Of a stretch of 64,000 nucleotides of DNA, positions 37,221 through 46,828 are shown in pieces; within the stretch, counting starts at the first letter, position 1; each line of letters opens with the position of its first letter. The position numbers and the translations under genes were made by a program. The notes under the pieces were generated by a model, which had not been told where the DNA came from, ran no database searches, and saw only the letters and a program-made list of their open reading frames with translations. The stretch is from assembly GCA_963702175.1 (NCBI GenBank), contig OY969721.1, positions 124,001 through 188,000 on the forward strand, in the 5' to 3' direction. The DNA is from VRUE01 sp963702175. GTDB lineage: Bacteria; Actinomycetota; Thermoleophilia; Solirubrobacterales; 70-9.

Positions 37221-37906
37221 TCATTCCGAGGAGGGGCCCCTCCAATGCCCCTCCTCGGCCGTGCCTTCGTCGGCCAGTCGAAGCTCGAGCAATCCGGAAG
37301 TGCCCGCCGGGAGCTCAGAAAAGTCAACACCAGCCCAAATCGACGTAAATCGATTTGAGGTCACAATTGCTTCTTGGTTCAGGAATCGAACCAAGCCTTC
37401 CTGGCCGTGCTCATACACGAAAAGCGTGACCTCTCCCCCCGGTGGAGGGTGATCGCTGGGGCATCCGCAGGCGGGGTCGTCGTTGATCTTGTTTCCGCAT
37501 GGCACGGGTCTGCTGTCTGGGATGAATCGGGTCTCATTGGATCGCCAAGTCATGTCAAGCACCGATCGCATTCCCTCATAGATTTGGAGCTCAGAGTCAT
37601 CTAACTTCAGGACGGAATTAGCTGAGTCACACTCCCCGACCTCATACGTACATGTTCGATCCTGCTTATGCACCATCTCGTGTCGAACGCTGCCCCATTT
37701 TCCTCCCACGGACGCGGAGACTGCATAGGTTTTCCCTCTGTGATTGAAACGGTGGTTTTCAGGCATGCCGTCGCGAGGCCGAAGTCAAAGCAGAACCGTC
37801 CTACGTAGGCGCGTACGAGGGTTCGCTCGGAGCCGAAGATGGGCGGAACTCCGCGGCGTTCGCTCACCTCTGACAGTTCCACCTCTCTATAGTCGCTGGC
37901 AAACAT
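37221..37906 (-). CDS. Hypothetical protein, split by an apparent frameshift near 37770
   Basis: The gene starts at ATG 37906 with a very strong ribosome-binding site (AGGAGGAG, 6 nt before ATG) and reads ERRGVPPIFGSERTLVRAYVG. Near 37765-37785 the frame appears to change into the second frame, which then reads PENHRFNHRGKTYAVSASVG through to the stop at 37221-37223. Annotated alone, the 3' frame is 181 aa from ATG 37766, and the 5' frame would end at 37607. VxxxxVPPI...ERTLVRAYV resembles the opening of secreted peptidase- or adhesin-associated domains, but no confident family. Lower GC than hppA. Confidence 0.6.
37226..37258. terminator. Hairpin terminator after hppA
   Basis: CCGAGGAGGGGC and GCCCCTCCTCGG form a 12-bp perfect stem around a 9-nt loop, 7 bp past the hppA stop. 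No U-tract follows. It overlaps the 3' coding end of the convergent hypothetical gene. Confidence 0.7.
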
Positions 37907-38229
37907 GCGTAACTCCTCCTGTCCTCGGCAGATTCGATCTCGTAGAGATACCAGCCTAAGTTAAACCGGTACGTCCTAAGACTGACTAGCGCAATGGCCT
38001 CTCCCGGAGCGGTCGGATAAGTCGAGTGCCATGAGCGACGACTTAATAAACGGCGCTGACTTCGCCGATGAGGCTTGCGATCAGGGGTTTCGGCGGCCAA
38101 GTTCCCCCAATTAAAAAACATCTCGGTCGAGTTCTTGACCTTCGATGGCGGGAGAGCGATGCTTGTCTCTGCGCAGGGCGCCTTACGCGCCCACGCATAA
38201 CCGTAACACTATTCATCGAGAGGAAACTC
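37907..38229. other. Intergenic, start of secreted-protein island
   Basis: No gene seen. The left part is the 5' region of the minus-strand hypothetical gene; the right part carries an A-rich TTAAAAAACA tract (38111-38120) and the promoter of the family A gene. Both features recur upstream of 49432. Confidence 0.6.
38135..38163 (+). promoter_or_regulatory. Sigma-70-type promoter of family A gene
   Basis: TTGACC (38135-38140), 17-bp spacer, GATGCT (38158-38163). The same -35/17/-10 layout (TTGACG/GATGCT) stands before the paralogue at 49432. Confidence 0.6.
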
Positions 38230-38904
38230 ATGTATAAGAGAAATGGGCTTCGCGCCCTGGGACTCTCCATCCTCGCTGCGCTCGGACTGATGGCATTCAC
38301 TGCCTCGGCCGCGCAGGCGGGCGGCGGCGTGTGGTTAGACTTAACCGGCGCACTACCGACCCCGATTACTGGAGAACAGACGGGGACGGAAAACCGGCTC
38401 CTGATCTTAGGCCTGAATATCTTACTGAAGTGCGAAGAAGTCGAAGTAGTGGGTACCACAGAAATCGAAGCAAACGGTCACGGCAAAGGTGAACTTTCGT
38501 TCGCCGGATGCTACTTCACCGACCTGAGCTTAAACAAAAACACGATATGCAATGTCGAAGTCTTAAACGCTCAAGTCTTAGCCTTACTGGTCAAACACAA
38601 CAGCCACGGCTACGTCTTATTCTCACCGGTAGCACCAGCAACAACCTTCACGCAAGCCCACGCCACATCGACGCCAGGCAACGAATGCCTGCTGCCGAAA
38701 TTACCTGTGGTCAAAGGCAGCGTGGTGGCGAAAATCGCTACCAACCCTGGTACGCATGCTGCCAGCCACTCACTCACCACCGTAGGCACATTAACGTTAT
38801 TCACCAGCGACAAACTTTTCTATGGCGCCAACGAAGCACACCTGGAAGTCAATGCTGAAGTGAGTCTCGCTGCAGGAGGCTCCTGGGGGTACGATCTGAA
38901 CTAG
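38230..38904 (+). CDS. Secreted Cys-containing beta protein, family A (TTA-rich)
   Basis: 224 aa from ATG 38230 (ribosome-binding site GAGAGGAAA). Signal peptide RALGLSILAALGLMAFTASA; the paralogue at 49432 has a nearly identical one. The mature domain has Cys in LLKCEEV, AGCYFTD, TICNVEV and GNECLLPKL and ends GGSWGYDLN. It is related to family C by the shared order Cys-Cys-Cys-EC.LP-GS.VA-FGA.EAHL-G..W. About a dozen TTA Leu codons occur, against almost none in flanking high-GC genes. Function unknown; exported. Confidence 0.75.
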   Translation: MYKRNGLRALGLSILAALGLMAFTASAAQAGGGVWLDLTGALPTPITGEQTGTENRLLILGLNILLKCEEVEVVGTTEIEANGHGKGELSFAGCYFTDLSLNKNTICNVEVLNAQVLALLVKHNSHGYVLFSPVAPATTFTQAHATSTPGNECLLPKLPVVKGSVVAKIATNPGTHAASHSLTTVGTLTLFTSDKLFYGANEAHLEVNAEVSLAAGGSWGYDLN

Positions 38905-38976
38905 TACGCATCACAGCGGTAAGCAGCAAACAGTAAGTGAGTAGTAAGAGTCACCTGTGAGTAAAAGAACCACCCG

Positions 38977-39007
38977 TGGCCCGGGACCGTAATGCGGTCC
39001 CGGGCCA
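38977..39007. terminator. Hairpin terminator
   Basis: TGGCCCGGGACCG and CGGTCCCGGGCCA form a 13-bp perfect stem with a TAATG loop, ~70 bp after the family A stop. No U-tract. Confidence 0.7.
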
Positions 39008-39053
39008 CTGGGAAGCCAGGGAGAACAGGAAGCAAACGGGAGAAGGGAGCAGG

Positions 39054-42000
39054 ATGAGCGGGGGAAGAGCAGCGCAGGGGAGAGGTGGAAGTGGAAGGAC
39101 CTTCGCCGTCACGCTCGTGGCGGCTGTTTGCGTGTTGGCCTCGCTTCCAGGCGGCGCCTTCGCCGTGCCCCCGACCATTCCCCTGACGGCGATCTCCGCC
39201 GTCGGCACCTCCGCAGCGACGCTCGAAGCCGACGTCAACCCCGAAGGCAAAGCGATCCTCTACCGCTTCGAGTACGGCCTCGCCGACTGCGCCTCCAGCC
39301 CCTGCACGAGCGTCCCGGTCCCCGACGGCGAACTCCCCAGCGGGGCCGTCCCCGTGCGGGTCACCGAGACGATCGAAGGCCTCTCGCCGGGCACCGCCTA
39401 CCACTTCCGCCTCCTCGCCGAAAACGGAGCCAAAGAGAAAGCGCAGAGCCCCGACCGCGTCTTCACCACCTATTTGCTTTCACCGGTCTTCGGCCCCTGT
39501 TCCTCCAACGAAGCCCTGCGCAAAGGCCCCACAGGCGATGCTCCCAGCCTCGGCCTCCCCGACTGCCGCGCCTATGAGCAGGCCAGCCCGACCGCCAAGA
39601 ACGGCACCAGCCTGCTCGGCGAAGTAGTGGCGCTGAGGGCCGCGCCCGCAGGCGACGCGGTCAGCTTCGAAAGCTCCTCGGGCATCCCCGGCGGCGAAGG
39701 GGGCCAGAACTTCCCCTACTACCTCTCCAGCCGCGGTGCCGAGAGCTGGTCGACCCAGGGCCTTTTGCCGAAAGCGGCCGCCGCCGAGGGCGCTGAGGTG
39801 ACCGGCTGGACCAAAGACTTCGAGTGGTCCTTCGCCAGGGCGAGGATAGGCAACGCGACCGCCTATATGGCGCGCTCCAGCGCCGACGGCTCGCTAACCC
39901 CGATCGTCGACTACCTCCCCGAAGCGGGGCTCGAGCCGCGCTTCGCCGGCGCCAGCGAAGACGGCTCCAAGGTCTTCTTCGAGTCGCCCGCCGAGATCCC
40001 CGGCCAGCCCTCCGCCCCCGAAAAGCCAAACCTCTACGCCTGGGACCGGGGTAGCGAAGAGCTGAGCCTCGCCGGCGTCCTGCCCGACGGCTCGACCCCC
40101 CCCGGCGGCTCCTTCGCCGGGCCCTATGACTGGATCCAGGGGACGACGAAAGAGACCGTCGCCAGCGGCGGCGCCAGCGACAACTACTACACCCAGGACA
40201 CCAACGCCGTCTCTGCGGACGGCAGCCGCGTCTTCTTCACCGAGGGGGAAACCGGGCAGCTCTACCTGCGCGAGGACCCGACCGAGGAAGGCGCCGCCAC
40301 CGTCCAGGTCTCCAAATCGCTGAAGGACAACGGCAAAGGGCCGGGGGGGACCGATTCGGCAGGGACCCGCCCGGCCGCCTTCCAGGCGGCGAGCGCCGAT
40401 GGCTCGGTCGCCTTCCTGACCAGCTCTGAGAAGCTGACCAACGACGCCACCACCGGGGTAGAACCGGAAACCTTCCCGGCGATCGCTAGCGCCAACATCA
40501 CGACCAAACCGCCAACAGACATCAAACTCGGCTGCCTGCCGACCGCTGCCTTCGGCGTCGCGCTGGATAGCGAACACATCTACTGGACCGACCCGGGCGC
40601 GGGGACGATAAGCATGGCCGAGCTCGACTGCAAAGACCCCGAGAAACTGATCGAAGGGCTGGAGAGCCCGCAGGGCCTCGCCGTCGATGCCGAACACATC
40701 TACTGGAGCGAGCTGGGGGAACTCGACGAAGAAACAGGCAAAGCTCTGGAAGGCAAAGGGACGATCGGGCGGGCGGAGATCGACGGCGAGAGCCCCAACC
40801 CCGACTTCATCACGGGAGCGAGCAACCCGCAGGGGGTCGCGGTCAACGCGACGCACGTGTTCTGGGCGAACGCGTTCCGCTTCAACCCCGGGTTCGGGAG
40901 CAAAGGGACGATCGGGCGGGCGGAACTGAGCGCGAGCGAAGCCAAAGACGTCGACCAGGACTTCATCGAAATGCCCTTGACCCTGGAACACCCGGAGGGG
41001 GTGGCGGTGAGCGGCGAACACATCTATTGGACGGCGAGCAGATCCAACCTCCCTGTTGGCTTTGTGCGGATGCGGGAACTGGACGGCGACCCGGAAAGCG
41101 AAGAATTCATCCTCATCGGCGAAAAACTCGAGCTGGCGGGAATCGCGGTCAACGCCTCCCACGTCTACTGGTCGAGCCCCGCTCCCCAGAACGCGATCGG
41201 GCGGGCGAAACTCGACCTAACGGAAGTCGAAAAAGAATTCATCACCGGCGCCGGGCAGCCGCAGGGCCTGGCGGTGAACGCGACCCACGCCTACTGGGCG
41301 GCGAACCAGGTGACCCAGCCCAACCCCGGCAACGACCTCTACCGCTTCGACGCGGAGGCGCCGCCCGCAGAACGCCTAACCGACCTGGTGGTCGACACCT
41401 CGAGCGCCAACGGGGCCGAAGTGAGGGGCGTGATCGGGGCATCTGGGGACGGCTCCCATCTCTACTTCGCCGCCAACGGCGACCTCGACGGAACGGGGCC
41501 GGCGAGCGACGGCGACTGCCAGGGGAAAATCGTGATCGGCAGCGGCCAGTGCAACCTCTACCTGTGGCGCGAGGATGGCTCGGCGAAGGGGGAGATCACC
41601 TTCGTCGCGCGGCTTCAGAGCGAGGAAAACGAAGAGAGCGACGGGGCGAACTGGGCGGCGACGCCGAACGGCATCTCCGGGTCATTCTCGCTGACCTTCC
41701 AGAAAACCGCCCGCCTCAGCCCCGACGGGCGCACCCTCATCTTCCGCTCCCAGCGCCAGCTCGGCGCCTATGAGAACGCAGGGGTGCCGCAGTTCTACCG
41801 CTACGACGCCGACGAGGAAAGCGTTACCTGCGTCTCCTGCAACCCGAGCGGGGAAGCGCCGGGGGCGCCGCCGAGCCTGGGCGGCGCGATCGCCTTCCTG
41901 ATCTCCGCCGGGACGCCGGCGGCGACGCTCACGCGTAACCTCTCCGCCGGCGGCGAGCGGGTCTTCTTCGAGTCGACCGAGCGGCTCGTGGCCGAGGACA

Positions 42001-42560
42001 CCAACGGCCTCGCCGGCTGCCCGGTCGTCGGCTCGGCGAACCAGTCCTTCCGCGCCTGCAACGACCTCTACATGTGGGAGGCAAGCGGCGCCGGCTCCTG
42101 TGAGAGCGAAGCGCAAAACGGCGGCTGCCTCTACCTGCTCTCGACCGGCAAGAGCCCTGAACCCTCCTTCTTCGCCGACGCGGGGGCGAGCGGCGCCGAC
42201 GCCTTCCTGCTCACCTCCTCGCGGCTGGTCCCCCAGGACCGCGACGAGCTCTATGACGTCTATGACGCCAGGGTGCAGGGCGGCCTCACCGCCCAGAACC
42301 AGCCGCCGAGCCTTATCTGCACGAGCGTCGATGCCTGCCACGAACTGCCCAAACCTCCCCCGAGCACCGAATCCCCCGCCAGCGTCAACCCCGGCCCGCC
42401 CGACCCGCTCCCCACGCGCAAAAAAGCCTGCCCCAAAGGCAAGCGCAAAGCGATGGTCAAAGGCAAGGCTCGCTGCGTGGGTAAACGCCATAAAGGTAAG
42501 CGCGCCGCCGGCAAGCGGCGGGCACGAGATAAGCAGACGAGCAGGAGGGTGGGCCGATGA
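39054..42560 (+). CDS. Very large secreted protein: FnIII-like, PD40-like and YWTD-type propeller repeats
   Basis: 1168 aa from ATG 39054 (GGGAGCAGG upstream). Signal peptide VTLVAAVCVLASLPGGAFA. Residues ~30-120 look like a fibronectin III domain (SPGTAYHFRLLAENGA). Repeated ASEDGSKVFFES / SADGSRVFFTE phrases are TolB/PD40-like blades. The middle has six HIYWTDPGAG / HIYWSELGE / HVFWANA / HIYWTAS / HVYWSSP / HAYWAAN units, an LDL-receptor-like YWTD propeller. The last ~45 residues are Lys/Arg-rich (KKACPKGKRKAMVKGK) and may bind wall polymers. Coupled to the next gene by ATGA. Confidence 0.8.
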   Translation: MSGGRAAQGRGGSGRTFAVTLVAAVCVLASLPGGAFAVPPTIPLTAISAVGTSAATLEADVNPEGKAILYRFEYGLADCASSPCTSVPVPDGELPSGAVPVRVTETIEGLSPGTAYHFRLLAENGAKEKAQSPDRVFTTYLLSPVFGPCSSNEALRKGPTGDAPSLGLPDCRAYEQASPTAKNGTSLLGEVVALRAAPAGDAVSFESSSGIPGGEGGQNFPYYLSSRGAESWSTQGLLPKAAAAEGAEVTGWTKDFEWSFARARIGNATAYMARSSADGSLTPIVDYLPEAGLEPRFAGASEDGSKVFFESPAEIPGQPSAPEKPNLYAWDRGSEELSLAGVLPDGSTPPGGSFAGPYDWIQGTTKETVASGGASDNYYTQDTNAVSADGSRVFFTEGETGQLYLREDPTEEGAATVQVSKSLKDNGKGPGGTDSAGTRPAAFQAASADGSVAFLTSSEKLTNDATTGVEPETFPAIASANITTKPPTDIKLGCLPTAAFGVALDSEHIYWTDPGAGTISMAELDCKDPEKLIEGLESPQGLAVDAEHIYWSELGELDEETGKALEGKGTIGRAEIDGESPNPDFITGASNPQGVAVNATHVFWANAFRFNPGFGSKGTIGRAELSASEAKDVDQDFIEMPLTLEHPEGVAVSGEHIYWTASRSNLPVGFVRMRELDGDPESEEFILIGEKLELAGIAVNASHVYWSSPAPQNAIGRAKLDLTEVEKEFITGAGQPQGLAVNATHAYWAANQVTQPNPGNDLYRFDAEAPPAERLTDLVVDTSSANGAEVRGVIGASGDGSHLYFAANGDLDGTGPASDGDCQGKIVIGSGQCNLYLWREDGSAKGEITFVARLQSEENEESDGANWAATPNGISGSFSLTFQKTARLSPDGRTLIFRSQRQLGAYENAGVPQFYRYDADEESVTCVSCNPSGEAPGAPPSLGGAIAFLISAGTPAATLTRNLSAGGERVFFESTERLVAEDTNGLAGCPVVGSANQSFRACNDLYMWEASGAGSCESEAQNGGCLYLLSTGKSPEPSFFADAGASGADAFLLTSSRLVPQDRDELYDVYDARVQGGLTAQNQPPSLICTSVDACHELPKPPPSTESPASVNPGPPDPLPTRKKACPKGKRKAMVKGKARCVGKRHKGKRAAGKRRARDKQTSRRVGR

Positions 42561-45500
42561 GCGCCAGGAAGATCGCGATCTCGCTGCTTTGCCTGGGTGC
42601 TTTCCTGACGGCGCCCGCCGCGGCGCTCGCCGAACCGAAACCGGCCTGGAAGCTGACCGGGCTGGCCCTGCCGACCAACCTGCAGCCGGGCTCAGAAAGC
42701 GGCCTCTTCGGCCCCGCCTACTACCTGGTTGCGACCAACGTCGGCGCCGCCCCCAGCGCCGGTGAGATCACCTTCACCGCCACCCTGCCCGCGGGCGTCG
42801 AACCGGTCGATGCGAGCGGCGTCGCCAGGAATCAATCCCTGCCGGAGCCTACCTGCGCGCCGCTCGCCGGGCAGACGGTCACCTGCAAAACCACGGCTCC
42901 CGTCGACCCCGGCAACTGGGTCGCGGTCAAAGTCGGCGTCGCCGTCTCCCCGACGCCGTCGGGGCCGATCTTTGCCGAAGGGAGCGTCGAAGGCGGGGGG
43001 ACGGCCGCCATCGCCGAAACCACCACTGAGACGCGAATCGACGCCGAACCCGCGGCCTTCGACATCCTCTACTTCGACGCCCCGCTGACCGGCGAGGATG
43101 GCTCCGCCGTGACCCAGGCGGGCGCCCATCCCGAACGGCTCACCGTCGACCTCGCCTTCTCGACCGAAAAATCGGGCGGCCAGCTCTCCGGCGTCGAGCA
43201 CCCGCGCCAGATCGTCGGCGAGCTGCCGCGCGGGGTGATCGCCAACCCGGCCGCGACCCCAGTGCGCTGCACCGAGGCACAGCTGACCGGCGCCGTGGGC
43301 TGCCCGCGCGCCTCCCAGGTCGGCTCGGTGACGATCATGACCCAGGCGGGGGGCGCCGTCCCGATCACCTCCCCCCTCTACAACATGGTCCCCCCGCCCG
43401 GGGCCCCCGGCTCCTTCGGCTTTGACGCGGTCGGGGTCGGCATCTACGTCCACCTGCTGGGCAGCGTGCGAAGCGACGGCGACTACGGGCTCTCGGGGAC
43501 GGTCAACGACATCCTCGCCCGCGACCCCAACCCGGTCCTCAGCGCCCAGACCCAGCTCTGGGGGGACCCGACGAGCCCGGTCCACGACGGCGCCCGCCAG
43601 TGCTCCACCTTCGGCGACTGCCCCCTCGATCCCGCCGAGCGCAGCGAACTCGCCTTCCTCACCATGCCGACCGAGTGCTCGGGGGAACCGCTCCTGACCG
43701 GGGCGGGGGTGAGCAGCTGGGAGAACCCGGCTACCTTCCACGAAGCGCTCTACGGCGGCGCCGACCTGGAAGGCAACCCGGTCTCGCTCAGCGGCTGCAA
43801 CGCGCTCGAATTCGAGCCGACGATCGAAGCGGCGCCGACGACGAATCTCATCGACTCCCCCTCGGGCCTCGATTTCCACTTGCACCAGCCCCAGGAACTC
43901 GACCTCGGCGGCCTCTCCACGGCAGCGCTCAAAGACGCCACCGTCACCCTGCCCGCGGGGATGGTCGCAAACCCCTCCCAGGCCGACGGCCTCGCCGCCT
44001 GCAGCGCGACGCAGATCGGCCTCAAAAGCGCGGTCGGGGCGGCGCCGATCCGCTTCGACAAGGCGCCCAACGCCTGCCCCGATGCCGCCAAGCTGGGCAA
44101 AGTGGTGGTGAGCACGCCGCTGCTCGAGGACCCACTGCCCGGCGAGGGCGGCCTCGGCGCCGTCTACCTCGCCGAGCCCTTCGCGAACCCCTTCGGCTCG
44201 CTGCTCGCCATCTACATCGTGATCGAGGACCCCAACACCGGCACCGTCGCCAAGCTCGCCGGCCAGGTGATCCCCGACCCGGCGACGGGCCAGCTCAGCT
44301 CCCGCTTCGAGGAAAACCCCCAGTTGCCGCTGGAAGACATCGAGCTGGAGTTCTTCGACGGCCCGCGGGCGCCGCTGCGCACCCCGCCCGCCTGCGCCAC
44401 CCACACGGTCGCGGCCGACTTCACTCCCTGGAGCGCCCCCGAAGGCCAGGACGCCCACCCGACGGATTCCTTCACCCCGACGGCGACGCCGGCGGGCGGC
44501 ACCTGCCCGGCCTCGGCGGCGGCGGCGCCCCACGCCCCCGCCTTCAGCGCCGGCACCGTCTCGCCCCAGGCCGCCGCCTACACCCCCTTCGTGATGAGGC
44601 TCGCCCGCGGCGACGGCACCCAGGAAATAACCGGCCTGGAGACGATGCTGCCGCCGGGCCTCTCGGCGAAGCTCGCCGGGGTGTCCAACTGCCCCGAGGA
44701 GGCGATCGCCGCGGCGAGGGCGCGCGAACGGCCCGAGCTGGGCGCGCTCGAGCTGGCCGCCCCGAGCTGCCCGGCCGCATCTGAAGTCGGCACGGTCGCT
44801 GTCGCCGCCGGCGCCGGCCCCACCCCCCTCAACGTCCAGGGCCGCGCCTACCTGGCCGGCCCCTACAAGGGCGCCCCGCTCAGCCTCGTGATCATCACCC
44901 CCGCCATCGCCGGGCCCTTCGACCTCGGTGCGGTCGTGGTCCGCGCGGCGCTCCACGTCGACGCCAAGAGCGCCCAGGTGCACGCGGTCTCCGATCCGCT
45001 GCCGCGGATCATCGAGGGCATCCCGCTCGATTTGCGCTCCGCCTACCTGCGCATCGGGCGCGCTCAGTTCACCCTCAACCCGACCTCTTGTGACCCGATG
45101 TCGATCCAGGCGAGGGCCGGTTCGCTCTTCGGCCAGGTTGCGCTGCTCTCGAGCTCGTTCCAGGTCGGCGGCTGCCAGGCTCTGCCCTTCAAGCCCAAAC
45201 TCTCATTGCGCCTAATCGGCGGCACCCGCCGCGGCGCCCACCCCAAACTGCGCGCCACCCTGACCGCGAAGCCCGGCGAAGCGAACATCGCCAGCACCTC
45301 GGTCGCCCTGCCGCGCTCTGAGTTCCTCGACCAAAGCCACATCCGCACCGTCTGCACCCGCGTTCAGTTCGCCGCCGACCAGTGCCCCGAGGGCGCGATC
45401 TACGGCCACGTCCGCGCCTTCACCCCGCTGCTCGACGAGCCCCTGGAAGGGCCGATCTACCTGCGCTCCTCAGATAACGAACTGCCCGACACCGTGGGTG

Positions 45501-45814
45501 TCCTCAAAGGCCCGCCCTCGCGGCCCTTTGAGATCGAGGTCTCCGCCCGCATCGACTCCTTCAAGCGCGGCATCCGCGCCAACTTCGAAGCGGTCCCCGA
45601 CGCGCCGGTCAGCAAAGTGGTGGTGACGATGCGGGGCGGGCGCAAGGGCCTCCTGATCAACAGCGAGAACCTCTGCGAGATCGGCCGCGCGAAGCGGCGC
45701 GCCACGGTGAAGATGGACGGCCAAAACGGCAAGGTCCACGACTTCCGGCCGCTACTGCAAAACGACTGCGGCAAGCGCCGCAAGGCAAGTCGCCGGGGCA
45801 AACGGGGGCGCTAG
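42557..45814 (+). CDS. Very large secreted surface protein
   Basis: 1085 aa. Signal peptide ISLLCLGAFLTAPAAALA. The N-terminus resembles a DUF11-like beta domain (YYLVATNVGAAPSAGEITFT, LPAGVEPV). Three or more similar modules follow, each with an LP.G...NP......C......CP..S..G phrase, for example LPRGVIANPAATPVRC and LPAGMVANPSQADGLAAC. The C-terminus is basic (KRRKASRRGKRGR), as in the preceding protein. The ATGA overlap shows the two are made together, probably as partners at the cell surface. Function unknown. Confidence 0.8.
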   Translation: MSARKIAISLLCLGAFLTAPAAALAEPKPAWKLTGLALPTNLQPGSESGLFGPAYYLVATNVGAAPSAGEITFTATLPAGVEPVDASGVARNQSLPEPTCAPLAGQTVTCKTTAPVDPGNWVAVKVGVAVSPTPSGPIFAEGSVEGGGTAAIAETTTETRIDAEPAAFDILYFDAPLTGEDGSAVTQAGAHPERLTVDLAFSTEKSGGQLSGVEHPRQIVGELPRGVIANPAATPVRCTEAQLTGAVGCPRASQVGSVTIMTQAGGAVPITSPLYNMVPPPGAPGSFGFDAVGVGIYVHLLGSVRSDGDYGLSGTVNDILARDPNPVLSAQTQLWGDPTSPVHDGARQCSTFGDCPLDPAERSELAFLTMPTECSGEPLLTGAGVSSWENPATFHEALYGGADLEGNPVSLSGCNALEFEPTIEAAPTTNLIDSPSGLDFHLHQPQELDLGGLSTAALKDATVTLPAGMVANPSQADGLAACSATQIGLKSAVGAAPIRFDKAPNACPDAAKLGKVVVSTPLLEDPLPGEGGLGAVYLAEPFANPFGSLLAIYIVIEDPNTGTVAKLAGQVIPDPATGQLSSRFEENPQLPLEDIELEFFDGPRAPLRTPPACATHTVAADFTPWSAPEGQDAHPTDSFTPTATPAGGTCPASAAAAPHAPAFSAGTVSPQAAAYTPFVMRLARGDGTQEITGLETMLPPGLSAKLAGVSNCPEEAIAAARARERPELGALELAAPSCPAASEVGTVAVAAGAGPTPLNVQGRAYLAGPYKGAPLSLVIITPAIAGPFDLGAVVVRAALHVDAKSAQVHAVSDPLPRIIEGIPLDLRSAYLRIGRAQFTLNPTSCDPMSIQARAGSLFGQVALLSSSFQVGGCQALPFKPKLSLRLIGGTRRGAHPKLRATLTAKPGEANIASTSVALPRSEFLDQSHIRTVCTRVQFAADQCPEGAIYGHVRAFTPLLDEPLEGPIYLRSSDNELPDTVGVLKGPPSRPFEIEVSARIDSFKRGIRANFEAVPDAPVSKVVVTMRGGRKGLLINSENLCEIGRAKRRATVKMDGQNGKVHDFRPLLQNDCGKRRKASRRGKRGR

Positions 45815-45901
45815 GCGCTACGGCGCCGCCTCGCGCGGGGAGAGCTTCTTTCCAAAGAGACGTAAACCCAGTCCCAGTCAACCAAGCTCAAGGAGCGGGA
45901 G

Positions 45902-46798
45902 ATGATTCAAAGACCAAACAAGACCGTGGGGGTGCTTTGCACGGCGATGCTCGCCGCGATGCTCACCACGCTTGCCTTCGCGGGCTCTGCCTCCGCGAAA
46001 CTAGTGGGCGAATATGAACGGTTCCAGTTCTGCCCCTTCACCAATGCCGAAGTCAAAAGGTGCATTCACTCGCTGAACACCGGCGGCGAAGTCGTCCTCG
46101 GCAACAAGAAAACGCCGATCGTCAATCAGGTGACCCTGCAGGGCGGCTACGGCACGCCATCGGGGGAATTCGCGAAATTCTACGCCGCCACCAATGGCGT
46201 GACGCTCTCCAAAGCAGGGCAGCCGGTTCCCGGTGGCCTGCTCGGCATCGTGCCGCCTGAAAGCTCGCCGCCGCTGGTCAAAGCGCTGTCGAAATTCTTC
46301 TTCGAAAACAGCCTGACCGGGGTCAACTCGGTGCTCGAACTGGCCAAGCCGGCGAGCGAAATCAAAATCAGCGAAGAAAACCTCGCAGAAGCAGAACGGG
46401 TGGCGCTGAAACTGCCGGTCAAGGTCCGCCTCGAAAACCCGTTCCTGGGCAAAAACTGCTACGTCGGCTCGAGCGGCACGCCGATCTGGTGGGAACTGAC
46501 GTCCGGTACGACCAACCCGCCCAAACCGAACGGGCCGATCACGGGCGCACCCGGCGAAATCGAATTCATCGACGGCGGCCGGATCTTCAAACTGAGCAAC
46601 AGCGAACTGGTCGACAACGCCTGGGCGGCACCCGCGGCCAGCGGCTGCGGAGGGATCCTCTCCTTCCTCGTCAACCCGATCATCAACTCGCAGGTCGGGC
46701 TCCCCTCGGCGGCGGGCAAAAACACCGCCATCCTCAAAAACACGGTCCACATCTCGAGTGTCGCGGCCGTGAAAAAAAACAACGAAGAAAACCCGTAG
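45902..46798 (+). CDS. Secreted hypothetical protein, family B paralogue 1
   Basis: 298 aa. Signal peptide ending FAGSASA, then KLVGEYERFQFCPFTNAEVKRC, VTLQGGY, QPVPGGLLG, ENPFLGKNCYVGS, IWWELTSG, GAPGEIEFIDGGRI and ELVDNAWAAPAASGCGG, finishing KKNNEENP. All phrases recur in the genes at 48322 and 51108. Four Cys are conserved. Codon use is GC-rich. Ribosome-binding site AAGGAGCGGGAG directly before ATG. No known function. Confidence 0.75.
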   Translation: MIQRPNKTVGVLCTAMLAAMLTTLAFAGSASAKLVGEYERFQFCPFTNAEVKRCIHSLNTGGEVVLGNKKTPIVNQVTLQGGYGTPSGEFAKFYAATNGVTLSKAGQPVPGGLLGIVPPESSPPLVKALSKFFFENSLTGVNSVLELAKPASEIKISEENLAEAERVALKLPVKVRLENPFLGKNCYVGSSGTPIWWELTSGTTNPPKPNGPITGAPGEIEFIDGGRIFKLSNSELVDNAWAAPAASGCGGILSFLVNPIINSQVGLPSAAGKNTAILKNTVHISSVAAVKKNNEENP

Positions 46799-46828
46799 GG
46801 CGATCCCCGATCAAGGAGATGATTGAGA

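Noticed and set aside
42692..44983. 763-codon minus-strand frame opposite the second giant secreted protein
   Set aside because: Gly/Arg/Asp-rich shadow frame; the plus strand has the signal peptide and repeated modules.
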